The notes under the pieces: model-generated
The model's database searches: none
Told to the model about the DNA's origin: nothing
The model's input: the letters and a program-made list of their open reading frames with translations, nothing else
Shown: piece after piece, positions 26,980 to 36,166 of the stretch
How the letters are laid out: each line of letters starts with the position of its first letter
Position numbering within the stretch: position 1 is the stretch's first letter
Program-made: the position numbers and the translations under genes
Assembly: GCA_036505635.1 (NCBI GenBank)
Contig: DASXTC010000053.1
Span: 1 to 64,000 of the forward strand
Direction: 5' to 3'
DNA length: 64,000 bases
Source: DASXTC01 sp036505635
GTDB taxonomy: Bacteria > Acidobacteriota > Polarisedimenticolia > JACPZX01 > DASXTC01

Positions 26980-27993
26980 ATGAACGACCCCGCCAAACCC
27001 CCCCTCGCCTCGCGCATCCGCAGCTACATCGACTTCACGAGGCCCTTCACCCTGCTTCCTCCCACGTTCGGGGTGATATCGGGGGCCATCACCGCCTTCG
27101 GCTCCGCCTCCAACCCGGACCCGATGCGCCGCGTCACGCTCGACGTCGTGCTCACGGTGCTTCTGGGCTCGGCCTGCGCGGCGCTGCTCAACGCGGCCTC
27201 CAACGGCATCAACCAGTACTACGACATCGAGATCGACCGGAAGAACAAGCCGGGCCGGCACCTCGTGACCGGCGCCATCTCGATGCGCAACGGGTACATC
27301 TTCTCTCTGGCGCTCTACGCCGCCGCGATCCTTCCGACGTGGCTGGTCGTGATCTACCCGTACACGGGACTGACGGCCAAGCTGACCGCGCCGCCGGTCC
27401 GGCACGAATGCGCGCTCATCTATCTCATCGGGCTCCTCTTCACCTTCATCTACTCGGCGCCCGCGCTCGGGCGCACCAAGAAGCACGGCATCTGGGCCAA
27501 CGTCACGATCGCGATCCCGAGAGGCTGCCTGCTGAAGGTGGCGGGCTGGTCGATGGTGGCGTCGATCTTCCACGTCGAGCCCTGGTACATCGGCTCGATC
27601 TTCATGATCTTCCTGCTGGGGGCCTCGACCACCAAGGACTTCTCCGACATGGACGGGGATCGGGCCGGCGACTGCCAGACGCTGCCGATCAAGTACGGCG
27701 TGCGCCGCAGCGCGTGGATGATCTCCCCCTTCTTCGTGCTGCCGTGGCTCCTGCTGCCGGTGGGGGCGCTCGTGGACAACCCGATCGAGCCGGGCCGGAA
27801 GATCCTGACGGGCAACCCGTGGCTCCTGTCGGCGCTGGGGGTGGGTCTGACGCTCTGGGGGCTCTACGTTTGCTACCTGATCCTCAAGAAGCCCGAGGAG
27901 CTGGCCGAGGTGGAGAACCACATCTCCTGGAAGCACATGTACCTGATGATGATGGCCGCGCAGATCGGGTTCGCCGTGGCGTACGTCGTCTGA
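26980..27993 (+). CDS. UbiA-family prenyltransferase
   Basis: A 337-aa polytopic membrane enzyme transferring an isoprenyl group from its diphosphate. The first Asp-rich motif is NQYYDIEID (Asn78, Asp82, Asp86) followed by RKNKPGRHLVTG. The second is DFSDMDGDRAGD at ~219-231. Both Mg-diphosphate sites are intact. About eight or nine membrane segments are visible. The acceptor is unknown: homogentisate or quinone, tetrapyrrole, and glycerol-phosphate lipid are all possible in this superfamily. Adjacency to the fused kinase suggests use of a salvaged isoprenoid alcohol. Confidence 0.9.
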   Translation: MNDPAKPPLASRIRSYIDFTRPFTLLPPTFGVISGAITAFGSASNPDPMRRVTLDVVLTVLLGSACAALLNAASNGINQYYDIEIDRKNKPGRHLVTGAISMRNGYIFSLALYAAAILPTWLVVIYPYTGLTAKLTAPPVRHECALIYLIGLLFTFIYSAPALGRTKKHGIWANVTIAIPRGCLLKVAGWSMVASIFHVEPWYIGSIFMIFLLGASTTKDFSDMDGDRAGDCQTLPIKYGVRRSAWMISPFFVLPWLLLPVGALVDNPIEPGRKILTGNPWLLSALGVGLTLWGLYVCYLILKKPEELAEVENHISWKHMYLMMMAAQIGFAVAYVV

Positions 27994-27996
27994 CCT

Positions 27997-29436
27997 GTGC
28001 GCAAGCGCATCGCGTTCACCGTCTCGATCCCGGTCGTAGCCCTGTTCATCGGTTTCCTGATCGCCCTGGTGCTTCCGTCCAACATCTTCGTGTTGACGGA
28101 GGCGCTGGCGAGGCTCGGCTTGCTCGGAGGGCGGCAGCGGATGCCGGGGCTGTCCGCCGCGCCACCGGGCGCCAGGGCAAGGCCCCCCTCGCTCCGCATC
28201 ATCAACGGCACGCTCTGGGACGCCGCTTCCGGCAAGCGCCCGAATCCCGGGCTCACACTTACGGGCGGCCGGATCGCGGCCGAGCCCGGGGAGGGGGCGA
28301 GGACCATCGACGCGGCCGGTCTGACGATCCTGCCCGGCCTCATCGACATGCACGTCCACTCCTTCGGTGGAACCTTCGCGGACGAGATGTTCATCGGAAA
28401 CGGTGTCACCACCGTGCGGGATCTCGGCACGCAACTGGCGGGGGTGCTGGAGCACCGGGCCGAGTCGGAGCGCGAGGAGCGGATCGCGCCACGTCTGTTC
28501 GTCACAGGCCCCTACCTGGTGGGCGCCTCCGGCGGCAGCGATCAGGAGATCGAGGCCCCCACGCCGGTGGCGGTTCGCCGCATCGTCGAGAGCTTCGCCG
28601 GCGCCGGCGTGGACGGGATCAAGCTCCATTCGGGGATGACCCCCGTTCTGATGGAGGCGGCGGTGGAGGCGGCGCACGCCCGGGGCCTCTGGGTCGCGGC
28701 GCACCTGGACGTGACGGGCGCGGCCGTCGCCGCGCGTCTCGGGGTCGACACGGTCGAGCACGCGTGGAGCCTGGCTCCGGGCGACGACGGTGGCCCGGGT
28801 GACGCCGGCGCGGATGACGCGGGCGCGGACCAGGCGATCGCGGAGATGGTCGGGCGCGGTGTCGCACTGACTCCGACGCTCGTCGTCGCGGAGCACGCCT
28901 TCACCATCGCGGATCTCTCGCGAGATGGAAGCCCCGCCTTCCCCTACATGCCGCGCTTCCTGCGCCGTTTCTGGATCTCAACGCAGATCACCAACGCATC
29001 GGCGGCCCGCATGGACGCGGAAGAGATCGCGCGCCGGCGCGTGCGTCTCGAACGTCTCGAGCGCCTGGTGGGCCGGTTCCACCGCGCGGGAGGACGGGTG
29101 CTGGCCGGCACCGACGCGCCGGCCTATCTGGTGGCGCCGGGATTCGACATCCATCGCGAGCTGGAGCTACTGGTCGCGTCGGGTCTGACGCCGGCTCAGG
29201 CGCTCGCCTCGGCCACGAGCGAGGCCGCCTCCTTCCTGCGGCGGGCCGGCGAGATCGGCGCGCTCTCGATCGGGATGCGCGCCGACCTTCTCGTGGTGGA
29301 GGGGGACCCTCTGGCCGCCGGCACGCGCGACGCTCCGGGGATCAGCGCGACCCGGCGTGTCGTTCTCGTGGTGAAGGACGGCTTCATCCTGATGGACCGG
29401 ATGGGCAAATTGACAGCCGCGGAGCCGGCGCAGTAG
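27997..29436 (+). CDS. Membrane-anchored amidohydrolase
   Basis: 479 aa from a GTG start 3 nt after ubiA. Residues ~6-30 are a membrane anchor (VSIPVVALFIGFLIALVLP); the catalytic domain would then be periplasmic. Amidohydrolase-superfamily metal ligands are visible: HVH in LPGLIDMHVHSFGG, a lysine candidate in DGIKLHSGM, His in AAHLDVTG and VEHAW, and Asp in GTDAPAYL. It resembles imidazolonepropionase/prolidase-like members. The substrate is unknown. The tight spacing places it in the isoprenoid operon. Confidence 0.82.
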   Translation: MRKRIAFTVSIPVVALFIGFLIALVLPSNIFVLTEALARLGLLGGRQRMPGLSAAPPGARARPPSLRIINGTLWDAASGKRPNPGLTLTGGRIAAEPGEGARTIDAAGLTILPGLIDMHVHSFGGTFADEMFIGNGVTTVRDLGTQLAGVLEHRAESEREERIAPRLFVTGPYLVGASGGSDQEIEAPTPVAVRRIVESFAGAGVDGIKLHSGMTPVLMEAAVEAAHARGLWVAAHLDVTGAAVAARLGVDTVEHAWSLAPGDDGGPGDAGADDAGADQAIAEMVGRGVALTPTLVVAEHAFTIADLSRDGSPAFPYMPRFLRRFWISTQITNASAARMDAEEIARRRVRLERLERLVGRFHRAGGRVLAGTDAPAYLVAPGFDIHRELELLVASGLTPAQALASATSEAASFLRRAGEIGALSIGMRADLLVVEGDPLAAGTRDAPGISATRRVVLVVKDGFILMDRMGKLTAAEPAQ

Positions 29437-29446
29437 ATTGGCGCCC

Positions 29447-29599
29447 ATGAAAAAGGTCATCTTTGCGTTCATCGTCCTGCTCGCTTTGATGGCGGCGGTC
29501 GTGGTCATGTGGGGGGAGATCAACAAGACCCTCAAGAACCTGGATCCCGGCCGGAAGTCCGAGCTTCGCGCCTCGTCTCCCGCCACGCCCGGCGCCTGA
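29447..29599 (+). CDS. Small single-pass membrane protein
   Basis: A 50-aa open frame in the gap between the amidohydrolase and ClC genes. MKK is followed by a hydrophobic segment (VIFAFIVLLALMAAVVVMWG, residues 4-23) and a polar tail rich in charged residues. A TAGATT hexamer ends 7 nt before its ATG, consistent with a leaderless start. There is no recognisable family. The codon choice is G/C-ending like its neighbours, which supports real translation. Confidence 0.55.
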   Translation: MKKVIFAFIVLLALMAAVVVMWGEINKTLKNLDPGRKSELRASSPATPGA

Positions 29600-29642
29600 G
29601 CGTCACCCCGGCGGCCGCACCGGGACCCCCGTAAGAGAACCG

Positions 29643-31718
29643 ATGCCTCGGCCGATCGACCGCATTCAGCGCCTGATGACATCCGCCCGCGGCTGGGCGC
29701 GCTCCTACCATCCCCTGCGCTCCACCGAGGCGTCCTACGTCATCCTCATCGTGTCCGTGGGGATCCTGGGGGGCCTGGTGGGCCTCCTCTACCAGCTCGG
29801 GCTGAAGATCTTCCAGCTCGCGTACTTCGCCTCCAACGAATCGATCCTCGACATCGCCGAGGGCCTCACGTGGCAGCGCCGGCTGATCGCCCCGGCGGCG
29901 GGGGCCTTCGTCGCGGCGATGGTCATCCGCTACGGCCTGCGCGAGACGGGCGGCGAAGGGATGGCGGAGATCATGGAGGCGGTGGTCCTCAAGGAGAAGC
30001 TGCTGCGCGTGCGTCGTGCTCTCTGGAAGGGGCTCTCCTCGCTGATCGCCATCGGTTCGGGGGGTTCGATCGGGCGCGAGGGTCCCATGGTCCAGATCAG
30101 CGCCGCGGCGGCCGGCCGGATCGCCGAGATGATGAGGCTGTCGGCCGAACGACGGAGGATCCTGATCGGATGCGGAGTGGCCGCCGGAATGGCGGCCGCC
30201 TATCACGCGCCGATCGGCGCCGCGCTCTTCGTCATGGAAGTCATCATCGGCAACTTCGCGATGGAGATCTTCGGACCGCTCGTGATCGCCTCGGTCGTGG
30301 CCACCCTCGTCTCGCACGGGGTCCTGGGAGGACCGATCTACCACGTCCCGGAGCTGAGCCTGGTCTCGGCCTGGGAGTTCGTCCCCTACGTGGGGCTCGG
30401 GATCGCCTGCGCGCTGATCGGCCGTCTCTTCATCGCCGTGATGTCCGGCACCACCTGGGCCTTCGGCAAGCTCCCCGCCCCGCACTGGCTGCGCGCGACC
30501 CTCGGAGGGCTGGGGGTGGGCGCCATCGCGATCTGGGTCCCGCACGTCTGGGGCAACGGATACGAGGGAGTCAACCTCGCGCTGACCGGTGAGATGCCGG
30601 TCCAGCTCCTGGCCTGGGCCCTCGCGGGCAAGATGGTGGCCTCCGCGCTGTCGATCGGGTCGGGCTCATCGGGAGGCGTCTTCACGGCGACCCTCTTTCT
30701 CGGCGCGACGTTCGGAGGGCTCGTCGGCTCGGCGGCGCACTCCCTGTGGCCTGGGCTCACCGCCCCACCCGCCGCCTACGCTCTGGTCGGCATGAGCGGG
30801 CTGCTGGCCGCCACCACCCACGCGCCGATCATGTCGACGCTGATGGTCTTCGAGATGTCTCTCAACTACAACCTGATCCTGCCGGTGCTGATCTGCTCCG
30901 GCGTGGCGGCGCTCATCTCGCGCGCCATCAGGCGCGATTCGATCTACACCGAGAGGCTGCGCCAGCGCGGCGTGGACATCGACCTGGCGATCGAGGAGAC
31001 GGCGCTTTCGTCGATCCACTGCGCGGACGTGATGTGGGCCAACCCCCCCACCGTGACGGCCCATACGCCGCTCAGAACGCTGCTCGACAAGTTTCTCCAC
31101 ATGAAGGGCGAAGGGATACACGTCGTGGAGGAGGACCGCCGGTACGTCGGCCTCATCGACGTGCACGACCTGCTGGCCGCCACGGAGCAGAAGGCGCTCG
31201 AGCAGCTGCTCATCGCCGGGGATCTCGCCAGGGAGGTCCCCCACGTGAAGGGGACGGACCCTGTGTCGGCGGTGACTGAGAAGTTCTGGTTCCTCGAGCA
31301 CGGAGAGCTGCCCGTGCTGTCGGACGATGACCCGCCTCGCTTTCTCGGGGTGGTGACGCGGCGCGACGTCCTGCGCGCGTTCGACAAGGAGGTGCTGCAG
31401 CGCAAGCTCATGACGGTGCGCTACGCGGGAGGCGGCCAATCGGGCACGCCGCCCGGGCGGGCGCGGCGCGGCGGGATCCTGGATCTGCCCGTGGAGTTCG
31501 CCATAGAGGAGCTGCCGGTGCCGGCGTCGCTGGTGGGGAGCACCCTGACGGAGCTGGACCTGCCGCACAAGTATCTTCTGACGGCGCTGGCGCTCAAGCC
31601 GGCCAACGGCGCAACTGCCGAGATGATTCCGCCTCCCATCGACCGCGCGCTGTCTCAGGGTGATCGTCTGGTGCTGGTTGGAAAGCGCCAGGACCTCGCG
31701 CGCTTCGCGCAGGCGTGA
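29643..31718 (+). CDS. ClC chloride channel/antiporter with CBS and TrkA-C-like domains
   Basis: 691 aa. The ClC core covers ~30-435 with the selectivity motifs GSGGSIGREGPMVQ (the gating Glu is present, as in H+/Cl- exchangers) and GSSGGVFTATLFLGA. A CBS pair follows at ~460-590 (SIHCADVMWANPPTVTAHTPL, YVGLIDVHDLL, FLGVVTRRDVLRAF). A C-terminal ~85-residue domain (VEFAIEELPVPASLVGSTL to GDRLVLVGKRQDL) resembles TrkA-C regulatory domains. It probably moves chloride across the inner membrane under control of a bound nucleotide. The TrkA-C addition is less usual for ClC. Confidence 0.92.
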   Translation: MPRPIDRIQRLMTSARGWARSYHPLRSTEASYVILIVSVGILGGLVGLLYQLGLKIFQLAYFASNESILDIAEGLTWQRRLIAPAAGAFVAAMVIRYGLRETGGEGMAEIMEAVVLKEKLLRVRRALWKGLSSLIAIGSGGSIGREGPMVQISAAAAGRIAEMMRLSAERRRILIGCGVAAGMAAAYHAPIGAALFVMEVIIGNFAMEIFGPLVIASVVATLVSHGVLGGPIYHVPELSLVSAWEFVPYVGLGIACALIGRLFIAVMSGTTWAFGKLPAPHWLRATLGGLGVGAIAIWVPHVWGNGYEGVNLALTGEMPVQLLAWALAGKMVASALSIGSGSSGGVFTATLFLGATFGGLVGSAAHSLWPGLTAPPAAYALVGMSGLLAATTHAPIMSTLMVFEMSLNYNLILPVLICSGVAALISRAIRRDSIYTERLRQRGVDIDLAIEETALSSIHCADVMWANPPTVTAHTPLRTLLDKFLHMKGEGIHVVEEDRRYVGLIDVHDLLAATEQKALEQLLIAGDLAREVPHVKGTDPVSAVTEKFWFLEHGELPVLSDDDPPRFLGVVTRRDVLRAFDKEVLQRKLMTVRYAGGGQSGTPPGRARRGGILDLPVEFAIEELPVPASLVGSTLTELDLPHKYLLTALALKPANGATAEMIPPPIDRALSQGDRLVLVGKRQDLARFAQA

Positions 31719-31734
31719 GCCCCCGGCCTCCCTG

Positions 31735-33279
31735 TCAGATGAACATCTTGAGCTGAGGCCAGACGTTGGCGAGGGTCGCCTTCGGACGGCGGCCGACGAA
31801 GACCGGAAGGTCGCGCTCGTAGGGCATGCAGCGCTCGCAGCGGATCGTTCCCACCTGCTCGACCTGCTCGAAGAACTCCGAGTTGTCCTCGTAGTTGCTC
31901 CCCAGGATGATCGCCACCTCGCCGGCCATCTCCCGCGTCCCCCAGATCCAGTAGCTGTTGTGGCCGCTGAGGACCCTGCCGGGAGGCAGCCCGAACCTTG
32001 GTCCGAGCACGTCGAGCGCGCCGGCCTCGCCGTAGTTCTGGCCGAAGAAGAGACACCGGGCCTGCTCCTGAGGCGTGAGACCGTGATAGGCGTCCGCCGC
32101 CTTGCGGGCCATCTCCTCCCAGCCGAACATGTCGGCGTAGTACTGCGGCAGCTCCGCGACGCTGGTGCGCTCCTGCTGGCGCGGCGTCAGACCGATGGCG
32201 TGCTGGTAGCGGATGAAGGAGTCGACTGGCAGGATCGGAACCGCGAAGGGAAGGAACACCGCCCCCACCGCGACCGGAAGCGCGAAAGCGGCGGCACGCG
32301 CCCACGCGAGGCGCGGGGAGGCGAGGATCCTCTCGAGAGCCAGCGCGCCGGGCGCGAGCAGGAACGGGTAGGCGGGCGCGAGATAACTGCCGCGGCTGGT
32401 GCCGCTGGCGGCGAGGATGGCGAAGACGGTCAGATAGATGAAGCCCAGGATTCGCCACCGGGCTCCCTCCTTCGAGAAGAGAGACCAGATGAGCCCCGCT
32501 ATCCAGATGGGCGCGACGGCGGGGTTCATCACCAGCACCTGCTCGCGGATGGCCTCGAGCAGGCCGGTGCGCACCATCTTCTCCTGGGTGGCGTTGCGCA
32601 TGAACTCCAGGGTCGCCCAGTCGTGCCTCACCTGCCAGATGACGTAGGGAAGGAAGAGCGCCGCCGAGATGGCGCCCGCGACCCAGGGCCCGCGCGTGAG
32701 CAGCGCCTTCCGGTGCGACGTGAGGAGGAGCCCCACCGCGAGGCCGGCCCCCAGCCAAAGGACGCTGATCTTGTTGGCGAGCCCCAGGCCCAGCACGGTT
32801 CCCAGGAGAAGCCAGAGCCTCCGATCGCCCGATGCCAGCACGCGGATCAGGATCCATCCCGCCAGCGCCCAGAGTAGCAGGTCGAAGGCGTTCATCGAGT
32901 AGTAGCGCGTGTTGCCGATGTGCACCGGCGAGACGAGGACGGCCGTGGCCGCCAGCGCCTGGGCGAACCGGCCTCCGCCCAGCTCGCGCGCCATCAGCCC
33001 CGTCATGATGACCACCGCGGCGCCCGCCAGGACGGGCACGATCCTCAGCGCGATCAGCGAGTCCCCCAGCAGGACGCGGATGACGGCGAGGATCCAGATC
33101 GACAGCGGAGGATGGTCCACGTACCCGAAGTCGAGGTGGGAGGTCGAGGCGAGGTAGTAGAGCTCGTCGCGGAAGTAGCCGTACTGGTTGATGGCGGCCA
33201 GGTGCACCAGCACCGACGCAAGCCCGAGAAGGAGCAGGTGGCGCGGGATCCGCGGCTCGACCATCGTCTGCGCCCTCAC
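31735..33279 (-). CDS. GT39/ArnT-like membrane glycosyltransferase
   Basis: A 514-aa PMT_2-type transferase that would use a polyprenyl-phosphate sugar to modify lipid A, proteins or polysaccharide. Near the N-terminus are the acidic loop FRDELYYLASTSHLDFGYVDHPPL, containing the catalytic Asp of GT-C enzymes, and RYYSMNAFDLLLW. About 10-11 membrane segments precede a soluble C-terminal domain (~370-514). The GTG at 33279 has GGAGGG 8 nt upstream; ATG at 33264 is an alternative. It converges with the ClC gene. Confidence 0.88.
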   Translation of the reverse strand: MRAQTMVEPRIPRHLLLLGLASVLVHLAAINQYGYFRDELYYLASTSHLDFGYVDHPPLSIWILAVIRVLLGDSLIALRIVPVLAGAAVVIMTGLMARELGGGRFAQALAATAVLVSPVHIGNTRYYSMNAFDLLLWALAGWILIRVLASGDRRLWLLLGTVLGLGLANKISVLWLGAGLAVGLLLTSHRKALLTRGPWVAGAISAALFLPYVIWQVRHDWATLEFMRNATQEKMVRTGLLEAIREQVLVMNPAVAPIWIAGLIWSLFSKEGARWRILGFIYLTVFAILAASGTSRGSYLAPAYPFLLAPGALALERILASPRLAWARAAAFALPVAVGAVFLPFAVPILPVDSFIRYQHAIGLTPRQQERTSVAELPQYYADMFGWEEMARKAADAYHGLTPQEQARCLFFGQNYGEAGALDVLGPRFGLPPGRVLSGHNSYWIWGTREMAGEVAIILGSNYEDNSEFFEQVEQVGTIRCERCMPYERDLPVFVGRRPKATLANVWPQLKMFI

Positions 33280-33298
33280 CGTTCATCCCTCCATGACG

Positions 33299-36166
33299 TC
33301 ACTTGTCCTGGATCAGGAACATCTCCGGCGCGGGGCGGACGGGGCGCGCGAGCCAGAGGGGCCGGCGGAGCCCCCCGGGGCCGGGCGCGGGATGGCACAT
33401 CTCGCGCCAGCGGCGATAGATCTCCATCGACAGCCGTGTGTCGACCTCGATGTCGCCGTAGCGGTCCTCCGGGCCGGCTTTCTCAACGCGCACCTTCTGA
33501 TGCCAGCAGTGCATCCCGGAGACCGGATCCGGATGCACCGGGAAGGTCAGGTTCTGGTTCACGCCGGGCTCGCGCCACCAGATCCTCTCCGAGTCGGGGT
33601 CGTCGCTCGTGAAGGGCTTGATCCCCTCGAGCTGGCGCATTCGCCAGACGCCTTCCCCCTTCCTCTCCAGGGACACGCGGGCCGTGGCCCAGCGGCTTCC
33701 TCCCTTCTCCGAGATCCGCCACCGCCCCATGTGGTGCGAGCAGGCGACCACGCCGGGCCGGATCCCCTCGGTCACCCAGGCCCGGTTGATGAAGTAGCCG
33801 ATCTCCGTGCGGACCTTGACGAGATCCCCTGTGGCCACCCCCAGCCGCGCCGCGTCGGCCGTGTGGATCAGGACGGGGTTGCGGTGCGAGATCTCGTTGA
33901 GCCACTTCGCATTCCCCGAGCGGGTGTGGATCATCGTGGGGAGCCTGAAGGTCGGCAGCAGCACGAACTCCCCCTTGTCCGCGTCGATGGCGTCTGGATG
34001 GACGTGGCTCTGGATGTGCCCCGGCAGCGAAAGCTCCGGCCACCTCCACTCCTTCATCGTGCGGCTGAAGAACTCCAGCCGGCGCGACGGCGTCTCGAAC
34101 CCGCGGCGCGGCACGCCGTCGATCATCACGCCCACCGGTGCGCCCTCCCTGCGGATGACTCCCGTGGCCGGATCGGCCTGTGCGCCGTCCACCTGCCCGG
34201 GAGAGAGGATCGACTCGTGGACCTCGTAGACCTCTCGCTTGATCTCGAAGGCGCCGAAGCGCCGCATGTACTCGAGGGGCGCCAACCCCTTTTCGGCCGC
34301 GGCCTCGGGAAGCCCCGGCACGGCGTTCTCGAAGATCCAGCGGTAATACTCGTCCACGGTGATCTTCCCGGAAGGCCGGTAGGGGGACTCGAACCACTTG
34401 CGGATGCCCAGCGAGCCGTCCGGATCGATCCTCCACGACAGCTCGATCCAGAACTCGTCCTCCTCCCAGACCTCGCCGGGATTCGTCTCGTGGGTGAAAG
34501 TGGTAGGACGACCCGCGCGCTCGGCCGCCGCACGCAGGACCGGCTGGCGAAACGAGACCCACACGCCGGCCTGCGTCTCCTGGCTCTGGATGTCGTGGCG
34601 CTCGCCCGCGTGCCCCATGGGCAGGACGTAATCGGCGAAGATCGTCGTCTCGCTCCACGTGGGGGTGAGCGCGATGTGACAGCCGACCTTCGATTCGTCC
34701 GACAGCACCTCCATCCAGGTGAAGCCGTCGGGGTTGGTCCAGACCGGGTTGTAGACGCGCGTGAAGTAGACGTCGAGCCGCCCGCGTCCCTCCTTGAGGA
34801 AGTGCGGCAGCAGGAACGACATCTCGTAATGGGCCAGCGGCCACTCCTTCGGAAAGAGCAGCTCGTTCCAGAAGCGCTGCGCCGGGGGCTCGGCGAAGAG
34901 CTTCGGCGTGTACTTGTTCCACGACGCCGGCGATGTCCCCCCGCGCGTGCCGACCGCACCCACAAGCACGCTCACGAATTCCAGGGCGCGGGCCACCTGC
35001 CATCCCCCCATGTTGCCCGACGCGGTGCCGCGCCACAGGTGCGCCGCGAACGCCGTTCCGGCCCGCGCGATCTCGCGCGCCAGCGTGACGATCGTGGCGG
35101 CCGGGATTCCGCTCTCGCGTTCGGCGAGCTCCGGCGTGAAGTCGGCGTAGATCTCCTTGAGCTTCCCGATGAAGGCCTCGAAGGTGACCGGGCCGCCGGG
35201 ATGCTCCTCACGCAGGAACTCCTCCCAGTTGACCCAGCGGCGCACGAACTCGCGGTCGTGGAGGTTCTCCTTGACGATGACGAGCGCCATGGCCAGCAGC
35301 ACCGCCGACTCGCTTCCGGGCCGCGTCGGAAGCCAGTAATCGGCCATGCTGGCGGTGTTGGAGAGCCGCGGGTCCATCACGGCGAGCTTCGCGCCGCGCA
35401 TCTTGCCCTCGATGATCCGCTGCGCGTGCGGGTTGAAGTAGTGGCCGGTCTCCAGGTGCGACGACAGCAGGAGGATGAAGCGGGCATTGGCGTGGTCCGG
35501 CGAAGGGCGATCCGAGCCGGTCCAGAGCTGGTACCCCAGGCGGGCCGAAGCCGAGCAGACGTTGGTGTGGCTGTTGTGCCCGTCAATCCCCCACCCCTTG
35601 AGCACCCGCTCGATGTAGCGTTCGTGGCCCGGCCGGCCCACGTGATACATCACCTCGTTGTGACGCCCTTCGACGAAGGCTTTGCGAATCCTGCCGGCGA
35701 TTTCGTCGAGCGCCTGGTCCCATGTGATCCGGTCCCACTTCTCCTCGCCGCGCTTGCCGCCGCGGCGCATGGGGTGGAGGATCCGCTCCGGGTCGTTGAT
35801 CTGGTTGATGGTGGCGGGGCCCTTCGCACAGTTGCGGCCGCGGCTTCCCGGATGCAGAGGGTTCCCCTCGAACCGGCGGATGCGGTTGGAGTCCTTGTCG
35901 ACGTAGGCCAGGAGCCCGCAGGCCGCCTCGCAGTTGAAGCAGATGGTGGGGACGATCGAGTAGGTCCTCTTCTCGCGGCGCGGCCAGGCCTTCGCCTCGT
36001 ACTCCTCCCAGTGGTCCCACTTCTCGACCGGCGGGTAGAGCGAGAGGGGGCCGCGCGGCTCCATCGGCGGGATCTCGAGCGGCGGCTTTCCCGAAAGATG
36101 CCTGAAGAAGCGTTCGATCAGGCTGGGGCGGAAGCCGCGCCGCGGCGCGACTGGGTGGGCGCTCAC
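33299..36166 (-). CDS. Cytoplasmic-facing Mo-bisMGD oxidoreductase catalytic subunit
   Basis: A 955-aa DMSO-reductase-family enzyme. The N-terminal [4Fe-4S] is held by Cys76, Cys79, Cys83 (CFNCEAAC) and Cys113 (GRNCAKG). Cys204 in HTNVCSASARLG is the probable Mo ligand. A C-terminal molydop-binding domain follows (e.g. VATGDLVKVRTE). There is no Tat signal at the N-terminus, so it should act in the cytoplasm. This resembles SoeA-type sulfite dehydrogenases, though I cannot exclude a polysulfide/thiosulfate- or other CISM-type enzyme. The GTG start overlaps the upstream ferredoxin-NrfD gene by 4 nt; the pair form one complex. Confidence 0.9.
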   Translation of the reverse strand: MSAHPVAPRRGFRPSLIERFFRHLSGKPPLEIPPMEPRGPLSLYPPVEKWDHWEEYEAKAWPRREKRTYSIVPTICFNCEAACGLLAYVDKDSNRIRRFEGNPLHPGSRGRNCAKGPATINQINDPERILHPMRRGGKRGEEKWDRITWDQALDEIAGRIRKAFVEGRHNEVMYHVGRPGHERYIERVLKGWGIDGHNSHTNVCSASARLGYQLWTGSDRPSPDHANARFILLLSSHLETGHYFNPHAQRIIEGKMRGAKLAVMDPRLSNTASMADYWLPTRPGSESAVLLAMALVIVKENLHDREFVRRWVNWEEFLREEHPGGPVTFEAFIGKLKEIYADFTPELAERESGIPAATIVTLAREIARAGTAFAAHLWRGTASGNMGGWQVARALEFVSVLVGAVGTRGGTSPASWNKYTPKLFAEPPAQRFWNELLFPKEWPLAHYEMSFLLPHFLKEGRGRLDVYFTRVYNPVWTNPDGFTWMEVLSDESKVGCHIALTPTWSETTIFADYVLPMGHAGERHDIQSQETQAGVWVSFRQPVLRAAAERAGRPTTFTHETNPGEVWEEDEFWIELSWRIDPDGSLGIRKWFESPYRPSGKITVDEYYRWIFENAVPGLPEAAAEKGLAPLEYMRRFGAFEIKREVYEVHESILSPGQVDGAQADPATGVIRREGAPVGVMIDGVPRRGFETPSRRLEFFSRTMKEWRWPELSLPGHIQSHVHPDAIDADKGEFVLLPTFRLPTMIHTRSGNAKWLNEISHRNPVLIHTADAARLGVATGDLVKVRTEIGYFINRAWVTEGIRPGVVACSHHMGRWRISEKGGSRWATARVSLERKGEGVWRMRQLEGIKPFTSDDPDSERIWWREPGVNQNLTFPVHPDPVSGMHCWHQKVRVEKAGPEDRYGDIEVDTRLSMEIYRRWREMCHPAPGPGGLRRPLWLARPVRPAPEMFLIQDK

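Noticed and set aside
26881..28896. 671-codon open frame on the - strand
   Set aside because: Antisense to the UbiA and amidohydrolase genes, Arg/His/Gly-rich, no domain.
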